From Desulfurococcales archaeon (GTDB lineage Archaea > Thermoproteota > Thermoprotei_A > Sulfolobales > WAQK01), in assembly GCA_027083135.1 (NCBI GenBank), contig JALWQH010000016.1, positions 1 to 64,000 on the forward strand: a stretch of 64,000 nucleotides of DNA, read 5' to 3'. Below the pieces are notes generated by a model. It had not been told where the DNA came from. It saw only the letters and a program-made list of their open reading frames with translations, and made no database searches. Both the position numbers and the translations under genes were made by a program. Positions 48,007 to 58,264 of this stretch are shown piece after piece (position 1 is the stretch's first letter; the number at the start of each line of letters is the position of its first letter).

Positions 48007-48552
48007 ATGAGTAGAAGGCCCTTCAACCTTATTGTGACACATGAGCCAGGCTATGAGAACTTCCTGCTAGCCAAACAGCAGGTCCTGGAGATCCTCGGTG
48101 AGGCAAGCATCATAGACACCGCGCAGTCCATCATGCTGTTAAGAGTAGATGATCCCTACAAGGCTGCAAAAATGATCGCTGAGGGAATACCTGAATCAAC
48201 ACCCATACTGAGAGCAGTGCCTGTAGACGAGGTTGTTGAACCTACCACTAGGAAAGTGGGGGAAACTGTGGGGAGGCTTGCTGAGGAGAGGATCCCCCCT
48301 ACAAGCACCTTCAGAATAAAGCTGGACGGCTATCTCTACAGGGATATGGGGGGAGTATGGCAGAGGCTGCATAAGCAGGAAGCCATAGAGGAGATAGCCA
48401 GGCATGTTGACAGGCCTGTAAACCTAAGCAAGCCTGACTGGCTTATATACATCAAGGTTGTCCGAATGCACGGTGGATGGGAGTATGCAGCCATCATGGT
48501 TGCACCTCCCAGCAGCATATTTTCGCGGTTCGGTGGGGGGAGCCGTGGCTAG
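48007..48552 (+). CDS. THUMP-domain (Tan1-like) protein
   Basis: FNLIVTHEPGYENFLLAKQQVLEILGE...FRIKLDGYLYRDMGG...VNLSKPDWLIYIKVV. Confidence 0.75.
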   Translation: MSRRPFNLIVTHEPGYENFLLAKQQVLEILGEASIIDTAQSIMLLRVDDPYKAAKMIAEGIPESTPILRAVPVDEVVEPTTRKVGETVGRLAEERIPPTSTFRIKLDGYLYRDMGGVWQRLHKQEAIEEIARHVDRPVNLSKPDWLIYIKVVRMHGGWEYAAIMVAPPSSIFSRFGGGSRG

Positions 48553-49936
48553 AAGGCTCTTCGGCACCGCGGGTATTAGGGGGAGATATCCGGATAAAGT
48601 GTCACCCATCCTAGCGTATAGGCTTGGACTAGCTGTAGCGGCATACACAGGCTTCAAGGGACGCGGCATAGTAGGCCATGACGCCAGGGTTACAAGCCCC
48701 ACCCTGTCGAGAATGGTGGCTGCAGGCCTTATGGCCGGCGGGCTTGACGCCCTCTACGTGGGCCTCGTACCCACACCCATCACAGCCTATGCCTCCAGAA
48801 GCCTGGGGGGCAATGCAGGCGTAATGGTGACTGCAAGCCATAATCCTCCAGAGGATAATGGCTTCAAGTTTTTCCAGTCTACGGGAATGGAGTATACCGA
48901 GGACATGGAGAGGGAGCTTGAAGGCCTCGTGGATGAGTGGGAGAGGCTTCAAGTCGAGTGGAGCAGAGTTGGAAGATTCGTAGATGCCTCAGAAGTATCG
49001 GAGGAGTACGTAGCTGAGCTTGTATCTAAGCTCGCCCCACCAGCGCCGCTGCACAGGGTTAGAGTAATGGTTGACTGTGCAAACGGCGCTGCCTCGAGGT
49101 TCACCCCCAGGATTCTCAGAATGATCGGTGTGAGCGTCGCCTCCCTCAACTGCCATGAAGACGGGTATTTTCCCGGCCGCTACCCTGAGCCGAGGCCCGA
49201 TGTGGTTGAGCCTCTGCTAAGGCTTGCAGAGCAGGATGGATCCTGGCTGCTGCTGGCCCATGATGGGGATGCTGATAGACTGGCTGTAGCGGAGCCTGGG
49301 AAAGGCTTCGTGAAGCAGGATAGGCTGATAGCACTCTACGCTGAGATGAAGCTTTCGGGGCGTAAGGGCTCGGTTGTGGTGAGCGTAGATGTGGGGAGAG
49401 CCGTGGAGGACGTGGTGGAGAGAATGGGCGGCAGGATAATTAGAGCCAAGCTGGGTAAGACTCATGAGAGACTCCTAGACGCGGGAGATGCGCTGCTTGC
49501 AGCCGAGCCTTGGAAGCTCATAGATCCCGAGTGGGGGTTATGGGTTGACGGCATATATCAAGCAGCACTGCTTTCAAGCCTCCTAGCCTCGAAGGGTAGG
49601 AGGCTCTCAGAACTAATGTCCGGCATACCTGACTATCCTTCAGTCAGGCTGTCCTACAGGGTTGGAAGCGATGAGGCTAAGGAGGAGGTCTTCAAGGCTG
49701 CTGCTGAGAGGCTTGAGGAGGAGCTGAGGCCTAATGCAGGTGTCCTTAGGCTCGACGGCATTAGAATAGAGTTTGAGGATAGGTCATGGATACTGTTCAG
49801 GAAGAGCGGTACGGAGCCTAAGCTCAGAATATATGCTGAGGCTCCCTCAGAGGCTAGGCTGAGAAAACTGGTGGAGAAGGCTGAAAGAATAATACGGTTA
49901 GAGGCCCGCAGGCTTGGCGTAAGGGTTGAAGCCTAG
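48545..49936 (+). CDS. Phosphoglucomutase/phosphomannomutase family
   Basis: LFGTAGIRGRYPDKV, VMVTASHNPPEDNGFK, AHDGDADRLAV, FRKSGTEPKLRIYAEA; start trimmed to GTG 48545. Confidence 0.95.
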   Translation: MARRLFGTAGIRGRYPDKVSPILAYRLGLAVAAYTGFKGRGIVGHDARVTSPTLSRMVAAGLMAGGLDALYVGLVPTPITAYASRSLGGNAGVMVTASHNPPEDNGFKFFQSTGMEYTEDMERELEGLVDEWERLQVEWSRVGRFVDASEVSEEYVAELVSKLAPPAPLHRVRVMVDCANGAASRFTPRILRMIGVSVASLNCHEDGYFPGRYPEPRPDVVEPLLRLAEQDGSWLLLAHDGDADRLAVAEPGKGFVKQDRLIALYAEMKLSGRKGSVVVSVDVGRAVEDVVERMGGRIIRAKLGKTHERLLDAGDALLAAEPWKLIDPEWGLWVDGIYQAALLSSLLASKGRRLSELMSGIPDYPSVRLSYRVGSDEAKEEVFKAAAERLEEELRPNAGVLRLDGIRIEFEDRSWILFRKSGTEPKLRIYAEAPSEARLRKLVEKAERIIRLEARRLGVRVEA

Positions 49937-49937
49937 T

Positions 49938-51080
49938 TCACCTAACCTCACTGTAAATAGGTTCACCGTCAACATATGTTTCAACTACTGCTTCAGGCCC
50001 CCCTCTCTTAACAATGCTTGCAACAGGATCACTGCTGAGCTCTAATGCCATGTAGGATGGGTCTAAGAGGACAAAGTCGGCCCTATACCCCTCCCATATA
50101 ACCCCCCTATCACTCATCCCAAGCAGCCTGGTTCCATTAAGCGTTGCAGCCCTGAGGATCAAGCGAGCATCATTAAAGCCGGGTTGCTGAAGTCTAGCCA
50201 GGTTAAATGCTGCCTCCATCTCCCTCCACATATCGGGTTTAATCCAAGCCACATTATCTGTTCCGAGCGCTACAGGTATGTTCAGCTTCATCATAGCGGC
50301 TATGAGGGGCTGCCCAACACTCCACCATGCGTTTGAACGTGGGCATAAAACCACCCCCATGATCCTCCCAGCAATTGTTTCTATCTCACGTGGGTTCATA
50401 TTAGTGGCGTGGACAAGCACATCTGCCCCCAGCTCCTCGACTGCCAGCCTATAATCCCCTGCCTCGTGATCCGCGGGGTCCTCGGATACATGGACATGTA
50501 TCAGCCTGCCTCTACGTGAAGCTTCTCTCCTCATTACGCGGAGCGTCTCTTCAGGATAGGCTAGGGGTGACGGGACGCCCAGTCCCCATGCCTCGGAGAG
50601 GATCGAGTCAAGGTCGCTGAGATCAGGCGAGGGCCTGCATAGCCCAGCATACACTATCCCAGTACCCCTTGCCGCCTCTAATCCAAGCCTGCATCCATTA
50701 ATCCCTCCCTCCCTGAAATCCCCGATAATCCCTACACCCGTCGACGCCAGGTATCTGAGGGTTCTACGAGCCTCCTCTACAAGCCTTCTCCTAGGAGTTG
50801 CTGAGAGCATGCGGTGCTTAAGCCCTGCACCAGGCTTCACGGCTTCCCTGAGGCTTAAACCACCCCCGATCTCGGGGAAAGCAGAGTCGAAGAGATGAAC
50901 ATGCGTATCCACCAATATGGGGATGGCGGTAAACCTGCTTCTATTCACACACCTCCCGCAGGACTGTACGCCGTAACGTATGCTCGATACGAAGCCATCC
51001 TCGATCTCTATGACTACATCCCGCCTGTATTCCAGGTCCTCCCCTATCAATGCGCGTCCAACAAGTATTGCCGCATCCAA
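49938..51080 (-). CDS. Amidohydrolase (chlorohydrolase/cytosine deaminase-like)
   Basis: IPILVDTHVHLFDSAFPE, LIHVHVSEDPADHEA, VPVALGTDNVAW, SYMALELS. Confidence 0.88.
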   Translation of the reverse strand: MDAAILVGRALIGEDLEYRRDVVIEIEDGFVSSIRYGVQSCGRCVNRSRFTAIPILVDTHVHLFDSAFPEIGGGLSLREAVKPGAGLKHRMLSATPRRRLVEEARRTLRYLASTGVGIIGDFREGGINGCRLGLEAARGTGIVYAGLCRPSPDLSDLDSILSEAWGLGVPSPLAYPEETLRVMRREASRRGRLIHVHVSEDPADHEAGDYRLAVEELGADVLVHATNMNPREIETIAGRIMGVVLCPRSNAWWSVGQPLIAAMMKLNIPVALGTDNVAWIKPDMWREMEAAFNLARLQQPGFNDARLILRAATLNGTRLLGMSDRGVIWEGYRADFVLLDPSYMALELSSDPVASIVKRGGPEAVVETYVDGEPIYSEVR

Positions 51081-51135
51081 CAGGGATCCTCAGAGTAGGA
51101 AGAGGTGGAGAGGGTTAAATCGTATTCGAGGATGC

Positions 51136-51543
51136 CTAGCGGGCTAAGGGGCTTATGCTGCTGCGATCAGCGTACCTGACAGTATATGTTCCAGGCTTCA
51201 GCATGGATACTATGTGCCTGAAGGCTGCCCATGGATCCCCCTTCTCGCCGCAAGTATATATGTCAAGGGTAGCGTACCTGTACTCAGGCCACGTGTGAAG
51301 AGCAATATGGCTCTCGAGGACTAGTGCTATTATGCTTATGCCGCCCTTCTTCCCCCCTACACGCCACGTCTTAAGCTCAGCTAGAGTAGTATTGGACTTC
51401 TCAACGGCTTCTAGAACTATTTTCTTCAGGTACTCCTCGTCCCATAGTATTGCTGGGTCAACGTCATACAGGTTGGCGTAGACATGTCTACCGATAATTA
51501 TATCCCTATTCTCCACGGCTGATGCTGCTATGCTCTGAGCCAT
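51136..51543 (-). CDS. AdoMetDC-family pyruvoyl decarboxylase (SpeD or crenarchaeal arginine decarboxylase), paralog 1
   Basis: [40 protein letters not shown]. Confidence 0.92.
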   Translation of the reverse strand: MAQSIAASAVENRDIIIGRHVYANLYDVDPAILWDEEYLKKIVLEAVEKSNTTLAELKTWRVGGKKGGISIIALVLESHIALHTWPEYRYATLDIYTCGEKGDPWAAFRHIVSMLKPGTYTVRYADRSSISPLAR

Positions 51544-51620
51544 ATCTCATCGCCTCGGAGCCCCTCTCAGCGTGAGGTAGGGGTATTTTTCAGGAAATAA
51601 ATGTATCGTTGAGGATGATG

Positions 51621-52334
51621 CTAATGTAGACGTACAATTATGGTTTTCCTAAGCCTCCTCCTACCGCTCCTATTAGTCCCCACAACCTCTCCCGTCTCGC
51701 TGACCTTAGCCTTTGAGATGGAGGAGATAAGCCTCGCCAGCCTCCGGGCAGCCCCTATCTCGTCGAAATATACATCATATCCCCCCTTCACCTCCAGCAC
51801 ATCTAGCACGTGTTCCGTTCTGGAGCCAAGCATGCCTAAAGCCTTCTCCAAGGCTTCTTCAGCCCCTCTCCCTCTCACCTGGACAACAGCCTCGTATTCG
51901 CCGCTCCTATAGGTGGCGCAGCTGGGGCATATGGTTGGCTTGAATCTGAGGCGAACCTGCTTCTCCTCGCCTACCTCCACACCCGCCAGCCTTGCCTCGA
52001 CTCTGAGTTCAAGGAGAGTGGTCCAGGAGGGTCCCTTCAACACTCTCCAGGACTTCACACGGTATTCCCCGACTTCCCTCCTACTAGGCTTCAATGAAGG
52101 TATGATCACCTTCTCAACAACTATTCTCACAGCTTCCTCAAAGCTTCCAGCAGGCATCCATTTCCCCCCAACATATATTGAGCCACACACCCTGCATCGA
52201 GGTATAGGCTTAATTCTAGGTACAGCTACTAGTCCGTAGAGCTTCACGAAGCATTCAACACATATGTTGGTCTCACCTACAAGCCTCACCTCATCCTCGC
52301 TTCTCCCACAAATAATGCAGAACCTCTTACCCAA
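51621..52334 (-). CDS. NMD3-related protein
   Basis: FCIICGRSEDEVRLVGETNICVECFVKLYGL...PRCRVCGSIYVGGKW; Zn-finger pairs. Confidence 0.9.
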   Translation of the reverse strand: MGKRFCIICGRSEDEVRLVGETNICVECFVKLYGLVAVPRIKPIPRCRVCGSIYVGGKWMPAGSFEEAVRIVVEKVIIPSLKPSRREVGEYRVKSWRVLKGPSWTTLLELRVEARLAGVEVGEEKQVRLRFKPTICPSCATYRSGEYEAVVQVRGRGAEEALEKALGMLGSRTEHVLDVLEVKGGYDVYFDEIGAARRLARLISSISKAKVSETGEVVGTNRSGRRRLRKTIIVRLH

Positions 52335-52450
52335 ACCTCACCAACTCTCCGCTCAGCCTAAGATACATGTAGCGTTAATGAGAATACCTGGAGAAGCAGA
52401 TCCGCGTGTAGAGCTTCACTACTTAGGCTATATTAAGCTGTTGTACTAGA

Positions 52451-52816
52451 CTAGAGCCTGAGGGATCTATGCTTCTCCTCCTTAGCTCTCAGCAGGGAGT
52501 ATTCGAGATCCTTTATATCTGGGAGCCCTTCAACCCTGCTTATGAGGACACCGTTCCTGAACACCAGTACTGCTGGAATATACTTGACTTTCATGGAGCT
52601 TGCCAGCTTCTCGCCTAGGCCCTCTATGCTCAGCTCCATGAATGTAGCCTCCCCTCTATGCATGTCTTTGAAGAGCCTCCAGGAGGGCTCAAACTCCCTG
52701 CATGCAGGGCACTCCTGCTCGTAGAGGTAGACGATGATTATTCCAGGAGCCTCGAAGGATGATCTAAGGCTTACAAGGCTTCCCGCCCGCTTACCTACCA
52801 TAATACCCCCCATCAT
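52451..52816 (-). CDS. Thioredoxin-like protein
   Basis: IIVYLYEQECPACREFEPSWRLF (CPAC), KYIPAVLVFRNGVLISRVEG. Confidence 0.88.
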   Translation of the reverse strand: MMGGIMVGKRAGSLVSLRSSFEAPGIIIVYLYEQECPACREFEPSWRLFKDMHRGEATFMELSIEGLGEKLASSMKVKYIPAVLVFRNGVLISRVEGLPDIKDLEYSLLRAKEEKHRSLRL

Positions 52817-52860
52817 CCACGCGGCTAAAAGTGCTTTGAGGCTAAAATAGCTTGGGGCTC

Positions 52861-54021
52861 TCAGCGCCTATGCTTTCTCCCAGCAACCTCTATGACTCTG
52901 ACTCCAACGCCCAGCAGCCTGCGTATCACTGAGTCCAGGAACTTGACGTAGAAGCCCTTCTGCCCTACGAATGCCCCATACCCATCAGTATCAACCTTGA
53001 AGGCTAGTTCAGGCCCTATGAAGTCCGCCTCCCTCACATGCTTGTAGGCCCATGATACTGGGTGGACAGCCCTCACAATCTCGGCGAAGTTGAATGTGAG
53101 TTCTAGGGCCCTGATCCTAAGCCCAGTATCCTCCTCTATCCTGGATATCCTCTCACCCCTCCTGCCCACCAGTCTTCCAAGAGACCCCTCCTTAACCACT
53201 ATTAGGGCGTCAGGCACATTGTCGCTTGTAATATCATACCTCCTCTTATCCTCAACGAACTCTGAAACTGTTATTATGTCGGCGTCAGGCGAGTATATTC
53301 GGGCAGCCTCCAATACCGTCTTCTCAGCCTCGCTTAGCCTCCGCCTCCTCATCCTCGTCTCTAATAGGAGCCTCACTCCTCTCCTCGCCCCAGGCCTCAC
53401 AATATCCTTTAAGCCTAGGTCGACGACATCCGCCTTCTCCTCCCCTATGAGCACGTCTCTGATAAGCATGGATGAATCCTCCCCCTCTAATCCTCTCTGA
53501 AATACTGGGTCTCCTGCTATGATCAGCCTGCTGTTCCTACCTATCCTCATCATAACTTCAACCACGCTTTCAGGTGGAGCGCTCTGAGCATCGTCGAGAA
53601 TTATTATGGAGTCGTCAAAGGTCCTGCCCCTAAGATAATGGGTGTCGGCGAACGCTATTCTCCCAGCCTTCACGAGCTCCTCTACATCACTCCATTCGAG
53701 AAAGCCTGTCACAATGTCTCTCAGGTAGGATGAAGCCATCTCCTCGTAGAGGCTGCCTATGTCAGCCATAGTGTACTCCCTGCCTGAAACAACGTCTACG
53801 ACAGGCCTAGCTATGATGAGGCGCTTATACCTGCCGCTGCCCACTGCCTCGAGACCGTAGAGGAGGCTGAACAGGCTTTTACCCGTGCCTGTAGGGCCGA
53901 AGATCCCGACTATATCGTAGCCCTCGTCTAGGAGCGTCTTCTTAAGCCTCCTCTGCCCAGGGCTCATAGGCTTCAGATCAGTGAAGACCCTGCTAAGCTC
54001 AGCCACCGCGATCACCCCCAT
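52861..54021 (-). CDS. PhoH-like ATPase with C-terminal KH-like domains
   Basis: IFGPTGTGKSLFSLLYGLEAV, IIILDDAQSAPPESVVEVMMRIG, GSLGRLVGRRGERISRIEEDTGLRIR; start trimmed from ORF 52861-54120. Confidence 0.9.
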   Translation of the reverse strand: MGVIAVAELSRVFTDLKPMSPGQRRLKKTLLDEGYDIVGIFGPTGTGKSLFSLLYGLEAVGSGRYKRLIIARPVVDVVSGREYTMADIGSLYEEMASSYLRDIVTGFLEWSDVEELVKAGRIAFADTHYLRGRTFDDSIIILDDAQSAPPESVVEVMMRIGRNSRLIIAGDPVFQRGLEGEDSSMLIRDVLIGEEKADVVDLGLKDIVRPGARRGVRLLLETRMRRRRLSEAEKTVLEAARIYSPDADIITVSEFVEDKRRYDITSDNVPDALIVVKEGSLGRLVGRRGERISRIEEDTGLRIRALELTFNFAEIVRAVHPVSWAYKHVREADFIGPELAFKVDTDGYGAFVGQKGFYVKFLDSVIRRLLGVGVRVIEVAGRKHRR

Positions 54022-54040
54022 CTTATGAGGCTCCCTGAGG

Positions 54041-54640
54041 TTATTTTCGCTTGCCCAGCTCCTCCCTAAGTCTTTCCAGCCTCCTCCTACCCTCAGCCAC
54101 AGCCCTATTAGCCATCTCAACTATGAGTGGAAGCCTCTCCGGAGAGACTAGGAGCCTCTCACCGGTCTTGAGGGGTATGGTCATCCTGACGCCTGTTTGA
54201 AGCTCCACTAGGAAACCCTTCCCTGATGCTGAAAGTATGCCGCTATGCTTGAAGCCAGCCTGCCTGGCTGCTTCAAGTATGCTGAAAGCCTCCTCCATGT
54301 CCAGGGTCTCCACATGTATTATGGGTCCTGCCGCGATAAGCCATAATGTGTGGACAGACTTCTGCCTAAGTATGCCTTCCACCTCCTCCACCGATACTGG
54401 GCTGTGAGACCTATACACTATGCTTGACTCATCCCTGCTCCAAGGCCAGGGGGCATCAACAATTGTCACTCTCCCGCTACACGAGCTAGTAGTGTATGCT
54501 TTAGGCCTCCTGAAGAATTCTTCAAGCACCTCCTCTATGCCTGGATCCAGGTAGCCTATCTCCCTATCCTCCACCATTCTCCGATGAAACTCCTCCTTCC
54601 TCCTCTCCCACAGCCTCCTATCCACAGGCCTCAAAGGCAT
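54041..54640 (-). CDS. taw3: tRNA wybutosine-synthesis protein Taw3/TYW3 family
   Basis: WERRKEEFHRRMVEDREIGYLD, YTTSSCSGRVTIVDAPWPW. Confidence 0.88.
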   Translation of the reverse strand: MPLRPVDRRLWERRKEEFHRRMVEDREIGYLDPGIEEVLEEFFRRPKAYTTSSCSGRVTIVDAPWPWSRDESSIVYRSHSPVSVEEVEGILRQKSVHTLWLIAAGPIIHVETLDMEEAFSILEAARQAGFKHSGILSASGKGFLVELQTGVRMTIPLKTGERLLVSPERLPLIVEMANRAVAEGRRRLERLREELGKRK

Positions 54641-54697
54641 CCACCACTCCTAATGCTTAAAACCCAATACGCCTTGATCAAGCACCAGGTGGTGTAG

Positions 54698-55030
54698 GTG
54701 GAGCTTATAAGCATACAGGATTTCAGCCGAGTGGATCTCAGGGTAGGCCTGGTTAAAAAGGCTGAGAGGATCAGGGGGTCGAAGAAGCTGATACGCCTCA
54801 TAGTCGACCTAGGCGGGGAGGATAGGCAGATAATAGCAGGCCTCGGCGAATACTATGATCCCGAATACTTCGTCGGCAGGCGAATAGTAGTTGTAGCCAA
54901 CCTTATGCCTAAGCGGATGATGGGGTATACGAGCCAAGGCATGCTTCTAGCCGCAGGCTGTGAGAAGGGTGAGAGGCCAGCCCTACTAACAGTGGAGGGC
55001 GATGTGCCTCCAGGCACCAAGATATGCTGA
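54698..55030 (+). CDS. Methionyl-tRNA synthetase beta-subunit/EMAP-type tRNA-binding protein
   Basis: FSRVDLRVGLVKKAERIRGSKKLIRLIVDLG...QIIAGLGEYYDPEYFVGRRIVVVANL...SQGMLLAA. Confidence 0.93.
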   Translation: MELISIQDFSRVDLRVGLVKKAERIRGSKKLIRLIVDLGGEDRQIIAGLGEYYDPEYFVGRRIVVVANLMPKRMMGYTSQGMLLAAGCEKGERPALLTVEGDVPPGTKIC

Positions 55031-55144
55031 AGCCAAGCTGAACACAGGGTTTTTTCACTACTCTGAGACATGCATCTAAACACCCTGCGTTTCCAAGCCA
55101 TTCACAGGATTCCTGGATGCTGAAATAGCAGAGAGTACTAGTGT

Positions 55145-56230
55145 TTACCTAGTCACCGCTACTATGAGGCCTGTTAGCTGTCCCTGAGCATGCAGGACAT
55201 CGTACTCCAGCTTCCAGGAGCCCTTAAACCTGTAGACGGGAGCGATCAGGCCTCCGCCCGCAGGCATGTATTGTAGCCTTATCTCCGTTATATTTAAGGC
55301 AGTGAACCCGAGCTTCGAGATATACCAGTCCTCCGTCTCAACCTCGCCTTTGATTCTTTCCCTAAGCAGGGCTGGAAGCCTACTAGGAACTATGATGCTA
55401 TGCTTTCCGAGAAGCTCTAGCCTGCCTGGTAGGACGCCTTCCAACCCGCTAACCAGCTTCTCCGGCGTAAGCTTGGCGACTATGCTGAAATATGTTTCTA
55501 CGTCGTTCAGATAGGCGGTATAGACTGCAGTATACTCTATGGGGGTTCCGTTGATGCTTCCCGAAACCATGAGGTGTCTTGAAGCACGCCATACAAGAGT
55601 CTTATCGGTTAAGGGCAGTATCCTGTTCTCCACGAGGCTCTTATAGTCCATGGGGCGGGGATTCCTGTAAATCACCCTGAAGAAACCTGTGCTCGGAGTG
55701 TACTCGAAGCTAAGGTTCTCATCACTATATAAATAAGTCCTTGTAACATCATTGTAAAGCAGGCTACTAGTATTTATTCCGAGGCTCCTAGCCAGCTGCA
55801 ATACATCTTTAGGCGCTGAGATAAAGCTAACCCTATACAACGGCAGCATTCTACTGGAATTAGATCCAGGGGCTTGAAGACTCAAGGTTATTGTGAATGG
55901 GAATAAGTTACGATCAGTAATCCTCACAACGCTACCGTTGCCGAGCTCATAGTATTCCACAGGTCTGAGAAGCCTAGCCGTCTTTTGATCCATGATAGCT
56001 ATGTTTAATGGTTCTACGGTCTTGGTTCCAGCCTCAGTACTGGTAGTTTCAGCGGTCTCCGCCGCAGGGGAGGATAAAGGTGCAGTATAAGTGGGTGACA
56101 TGGATCCACTATTGTTCCCAGGAGTCCATGCTCCCCTATTATAGCTGAGAAAGTAGGATGCACTGATAAGCGATACTACTAGTAGGCAGAGGACTAGGGG
56201 GAGCCGCATCCTGCTATCCTGCATTCCCAT
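55145..56230 (-). CDS. Exported hypothetical protein
   Basis: N-terminal TM/signal and Ser/Thr/Ala-rich linker; no recognised domain. Confidence 0.55.
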   Translation of the reverse strand: MGMQDSRMRLPLVLCLLVVSLISASYFLSYNRGAWTPGNNSGSMSPTYTAPLSSPAAETAETTSTEAGTKTVEPLNIAIMDQKTARLLRPVEYYELGNGSVVRITDRNLFPFTITLSLQAPGSNSSRMLPLYRVSFISAPKDVLQLARSLGINTSSLLYNDVTRTYLYSDENLSFEYTPSTGFFRVIYRNPRPMDYKSLVENRILPLTDKTLVWRASRHLMVSGSINGTPIEYTAVYTAYLNDVETYFSIVAKLTPEKLVSGLEGVLPGRLELLGKHSIIVPSRLPALLRERIKGEVETEDWYISKLGFTALNITEIRLQYMPAGGGLIAPVYRFKGSWKLEYDVLHAQGQLTGLIVAVTR

Positions 56231-56667
56231 TGTATCTCACCTTTGAGGTATCCATGAGGTGTTTATGATCTTTACGTTATTAACCTCCACATGGGTATTG
56301 AAGCTATCTAAGGCACCATGTATCATCAGTGTCGTTCTCTAAAGTCACTGCAGCTCATAGGCCATAAGGAAAACTTAGCTGTGGATCCTTCAAATGATAT
56401 AGCTAGGACCAATATCGCTGCTAGAAGTGCTATTGCTTGCCTTAAACTAAAGTTGATTTTCATTGATATGCTACCTATATAAAATTACTAACATGTTCCT
56501 TGTATTTTTGTAATCATGATAAGAGGCATAATATGAATAATTGGTTGAAATCTGCCTTATGTAAGCCATGCGAAGCCTGCCTGGATGTAGGGATCTGCAT
56601 TAGAATGCTGGGGATTAAGTTATGGGATGCCTCTAGCTTGAAACGCATTTAGACTCTGGCTTATTCT

Positions 56668-57612
56668 TCATGTGATCCCTATTTTCTCGAGGAGTTCGCA
56701 TGTCTTGCAGAGCCTTCTGCCAGGGGCTGTGGGTTCGCCGCACTTCTCGCATAGGGGTAGTGGTGGCAGCTTCCTGTATTCCTCTAGGTTTGCCTCCACT
56801 ATTCTGTCAATTGTGTCCAGGATTCTGAGGAGGCTTCCAGGGTTCTCGGCTTCTATGCTCATGAGGTGCTCCCTGATCCTAGCTCTAAGCGTTGGGCTTA
56901 GGTTTATGTATGGGCACTCTGCCTCCTGGAATCTGAAGCCCTTGAAGTAGGCGTACATTGCTGCCTCCCACTCATAGATTCTCCGCAGAGGCTTTACTCT
57001 TTGAACAAACTTGTCGCTTAGGCGTGGTGCTCGTGGATGCTGTCTTACAAGCCTGTCCGGATCCCCTCTCAGCACATTCATGACTGCTGTCTGAGCCTCA
57101 TCGTCCAGCGTGTGGGCTGTTGCGGTCTTATCTGCTCTGAGCATACGGGCATACGTGTTTATTATCCTCCTCCTCAGGGCGCCGCAGAACGTGCATGGCG
57201 ACACCTTCAAACCTTTCTTCCACGCCTTGGCAATGATCTCGTCTAAACTGTATCCTATGAACTCCTTGAAGCTTGTCACAACCACCTCTACTCCACGCTG
57301 AGCGGCGTATTTCCTGAGCCTCTCAACATCCTCGCGTCTATTATAGCCCTCCACTCCTTCAACTATGGATAATCCTATAAGCTTGGATGGGTCGTGGAGC
57401 TGGGACAGGGTGTCGAGGAGAACGAAGCTGTCCTTACCTCCTGAAACAGCTAGGAGAACCTTGTCTCCAGGCTCTATGAGGCGGTAGCGCTTGATCTCGT
57501 CTTCAACGCGTCTGAGAATATCGTTGATGAAGCACTGCCTGCAAAGCTTTCTCCCAGTGTGCGGCTGGTATACCTCGGCCTCCCTCACGCCGCAGACATC
57601 GCATAGTGGCAA
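56668..57612 (-). CDS. TtuA/NcsA-type tRNA 2-thiolation protein
   Basis: CDVCGVREAEVYQPHTGRKLCRQCF, VLLAVSGGKDSFVLLDTL PP-loop, CTFCGALRRRIIN, C-terminal CxxC Zn site. Confidence 0.93.
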   Translation of the reverse strand: MPLCDVCGVREAEVYQPHTGRKLCRQCFINDILRRVEDEIKRYRLIEPGDKVLLAVSGGKDSFVLLDTLSQLHDPSKLIGLSIVEGVEGYNRREDVERLRKYAAQRGVEVVVTSFKEFIGYSLDEIIAKAWKKGLKVSPCTFCGALRRRIINTYARMLRADKTATAHTLDDEAQTAVMNVLRGDPDRLVRQHPRAPRLSDKFVQRVKPLRRIYEWEAAMYAYFKGFRFQEAECPYINLSPTLRARIREHLMSIEAENPGSLLRILDTIDRIVEANLEEYRKLPPLPLCEKCGEPTAPGRRLCKTCELLEKIGIT

Positions 57613-57628
57613 GGCAGGACACCAAGCA

Positions 57629-57928
57629 TTACTCGCGTGAGAGCAGCGGCACCTCCACGATCCGGTTGCCTGCCACCACCTGGTCCACGCTGTGTATAAC
57701 TGCCCCTGTCTCCTCTAAGACTGCCTTAACCTCCTCGAAGTCTATGGCGCTGCCCTCGATTATTATGCTTAGGCTCAGGGTCTCCACGTCTATCTCATTC
57801 ACGGTTATATTGACTGCATCCACCCCTCTTATAGTAGACATTCTCTCAGCAAGGTCGACTATTGAGGGATCTCTGAGGGGTTTAAGCACGTCCAATACTA
57901 TTCTCCTAAGCCCCATGGCCTCGTTCAC
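57629..57928 (-). CDS. DUF211 family protein
   Basis: GLRRIVLDVLKPLRDPSIVDLAERMSTIRGVDAVNITVNEIDVETLSLSIIIEG. Confidence 0.88.
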   Translation of the reverse strand: MNEAMGLRRIVLDVLKPLRDPSIVDLAERMSTIRGVDAVNITVNEIDVETLSLSIIIEGSAIDFEEVKAVLEETGAVIHSVDQVVAGNRIVEVPLLSRE

Positions 57929-58009
57929 ACTATCCTCCTAGGCGAGGCGGATTAATATTACTAGTGATGACTAATAGTCTGAACGGATGGTTTATTTCCC
58001 ACTAATTCA

Positions 58010-58264
58010 GTGTTAGGCTGGGTGTCTGGGATGCCTGGCCGCATATATCCTCTCGTCAGGAAGCCTTTGCTCAGGGTTCATGGAGGGGTGCCCCAGGGCC
58101 TCAGGCATGGGAGGGGTTTCAGCCTGGCTGAGCTGAGGGAGGCTGGCATCAGCTTAGGTGAGGCTAGGAGGCTGGGCATACCCGTTGATAAGAGGCGTCG
58201 AAGCATGCATAAGCATAACGTGGAGATTCTCTCAGAGTTCTTGTCAAGCCTCTCGGAGCATTAG
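58010..58264 (+). CDS. rpl13e: Ribosomal protein L13e (eL13)
   Basis: GRGFSLAELREAGISLGEARRLGIPVDKRRRSMHKHNVEIL. Confidence 0.92.
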   Translation: MLGWVSGMPGRIYPLVRKPLLRVHGGVPQGLRHGRGFSLAELREAGISLGEARRLGIPVDKRRRSMHKHNVEILSEFLSSLSEH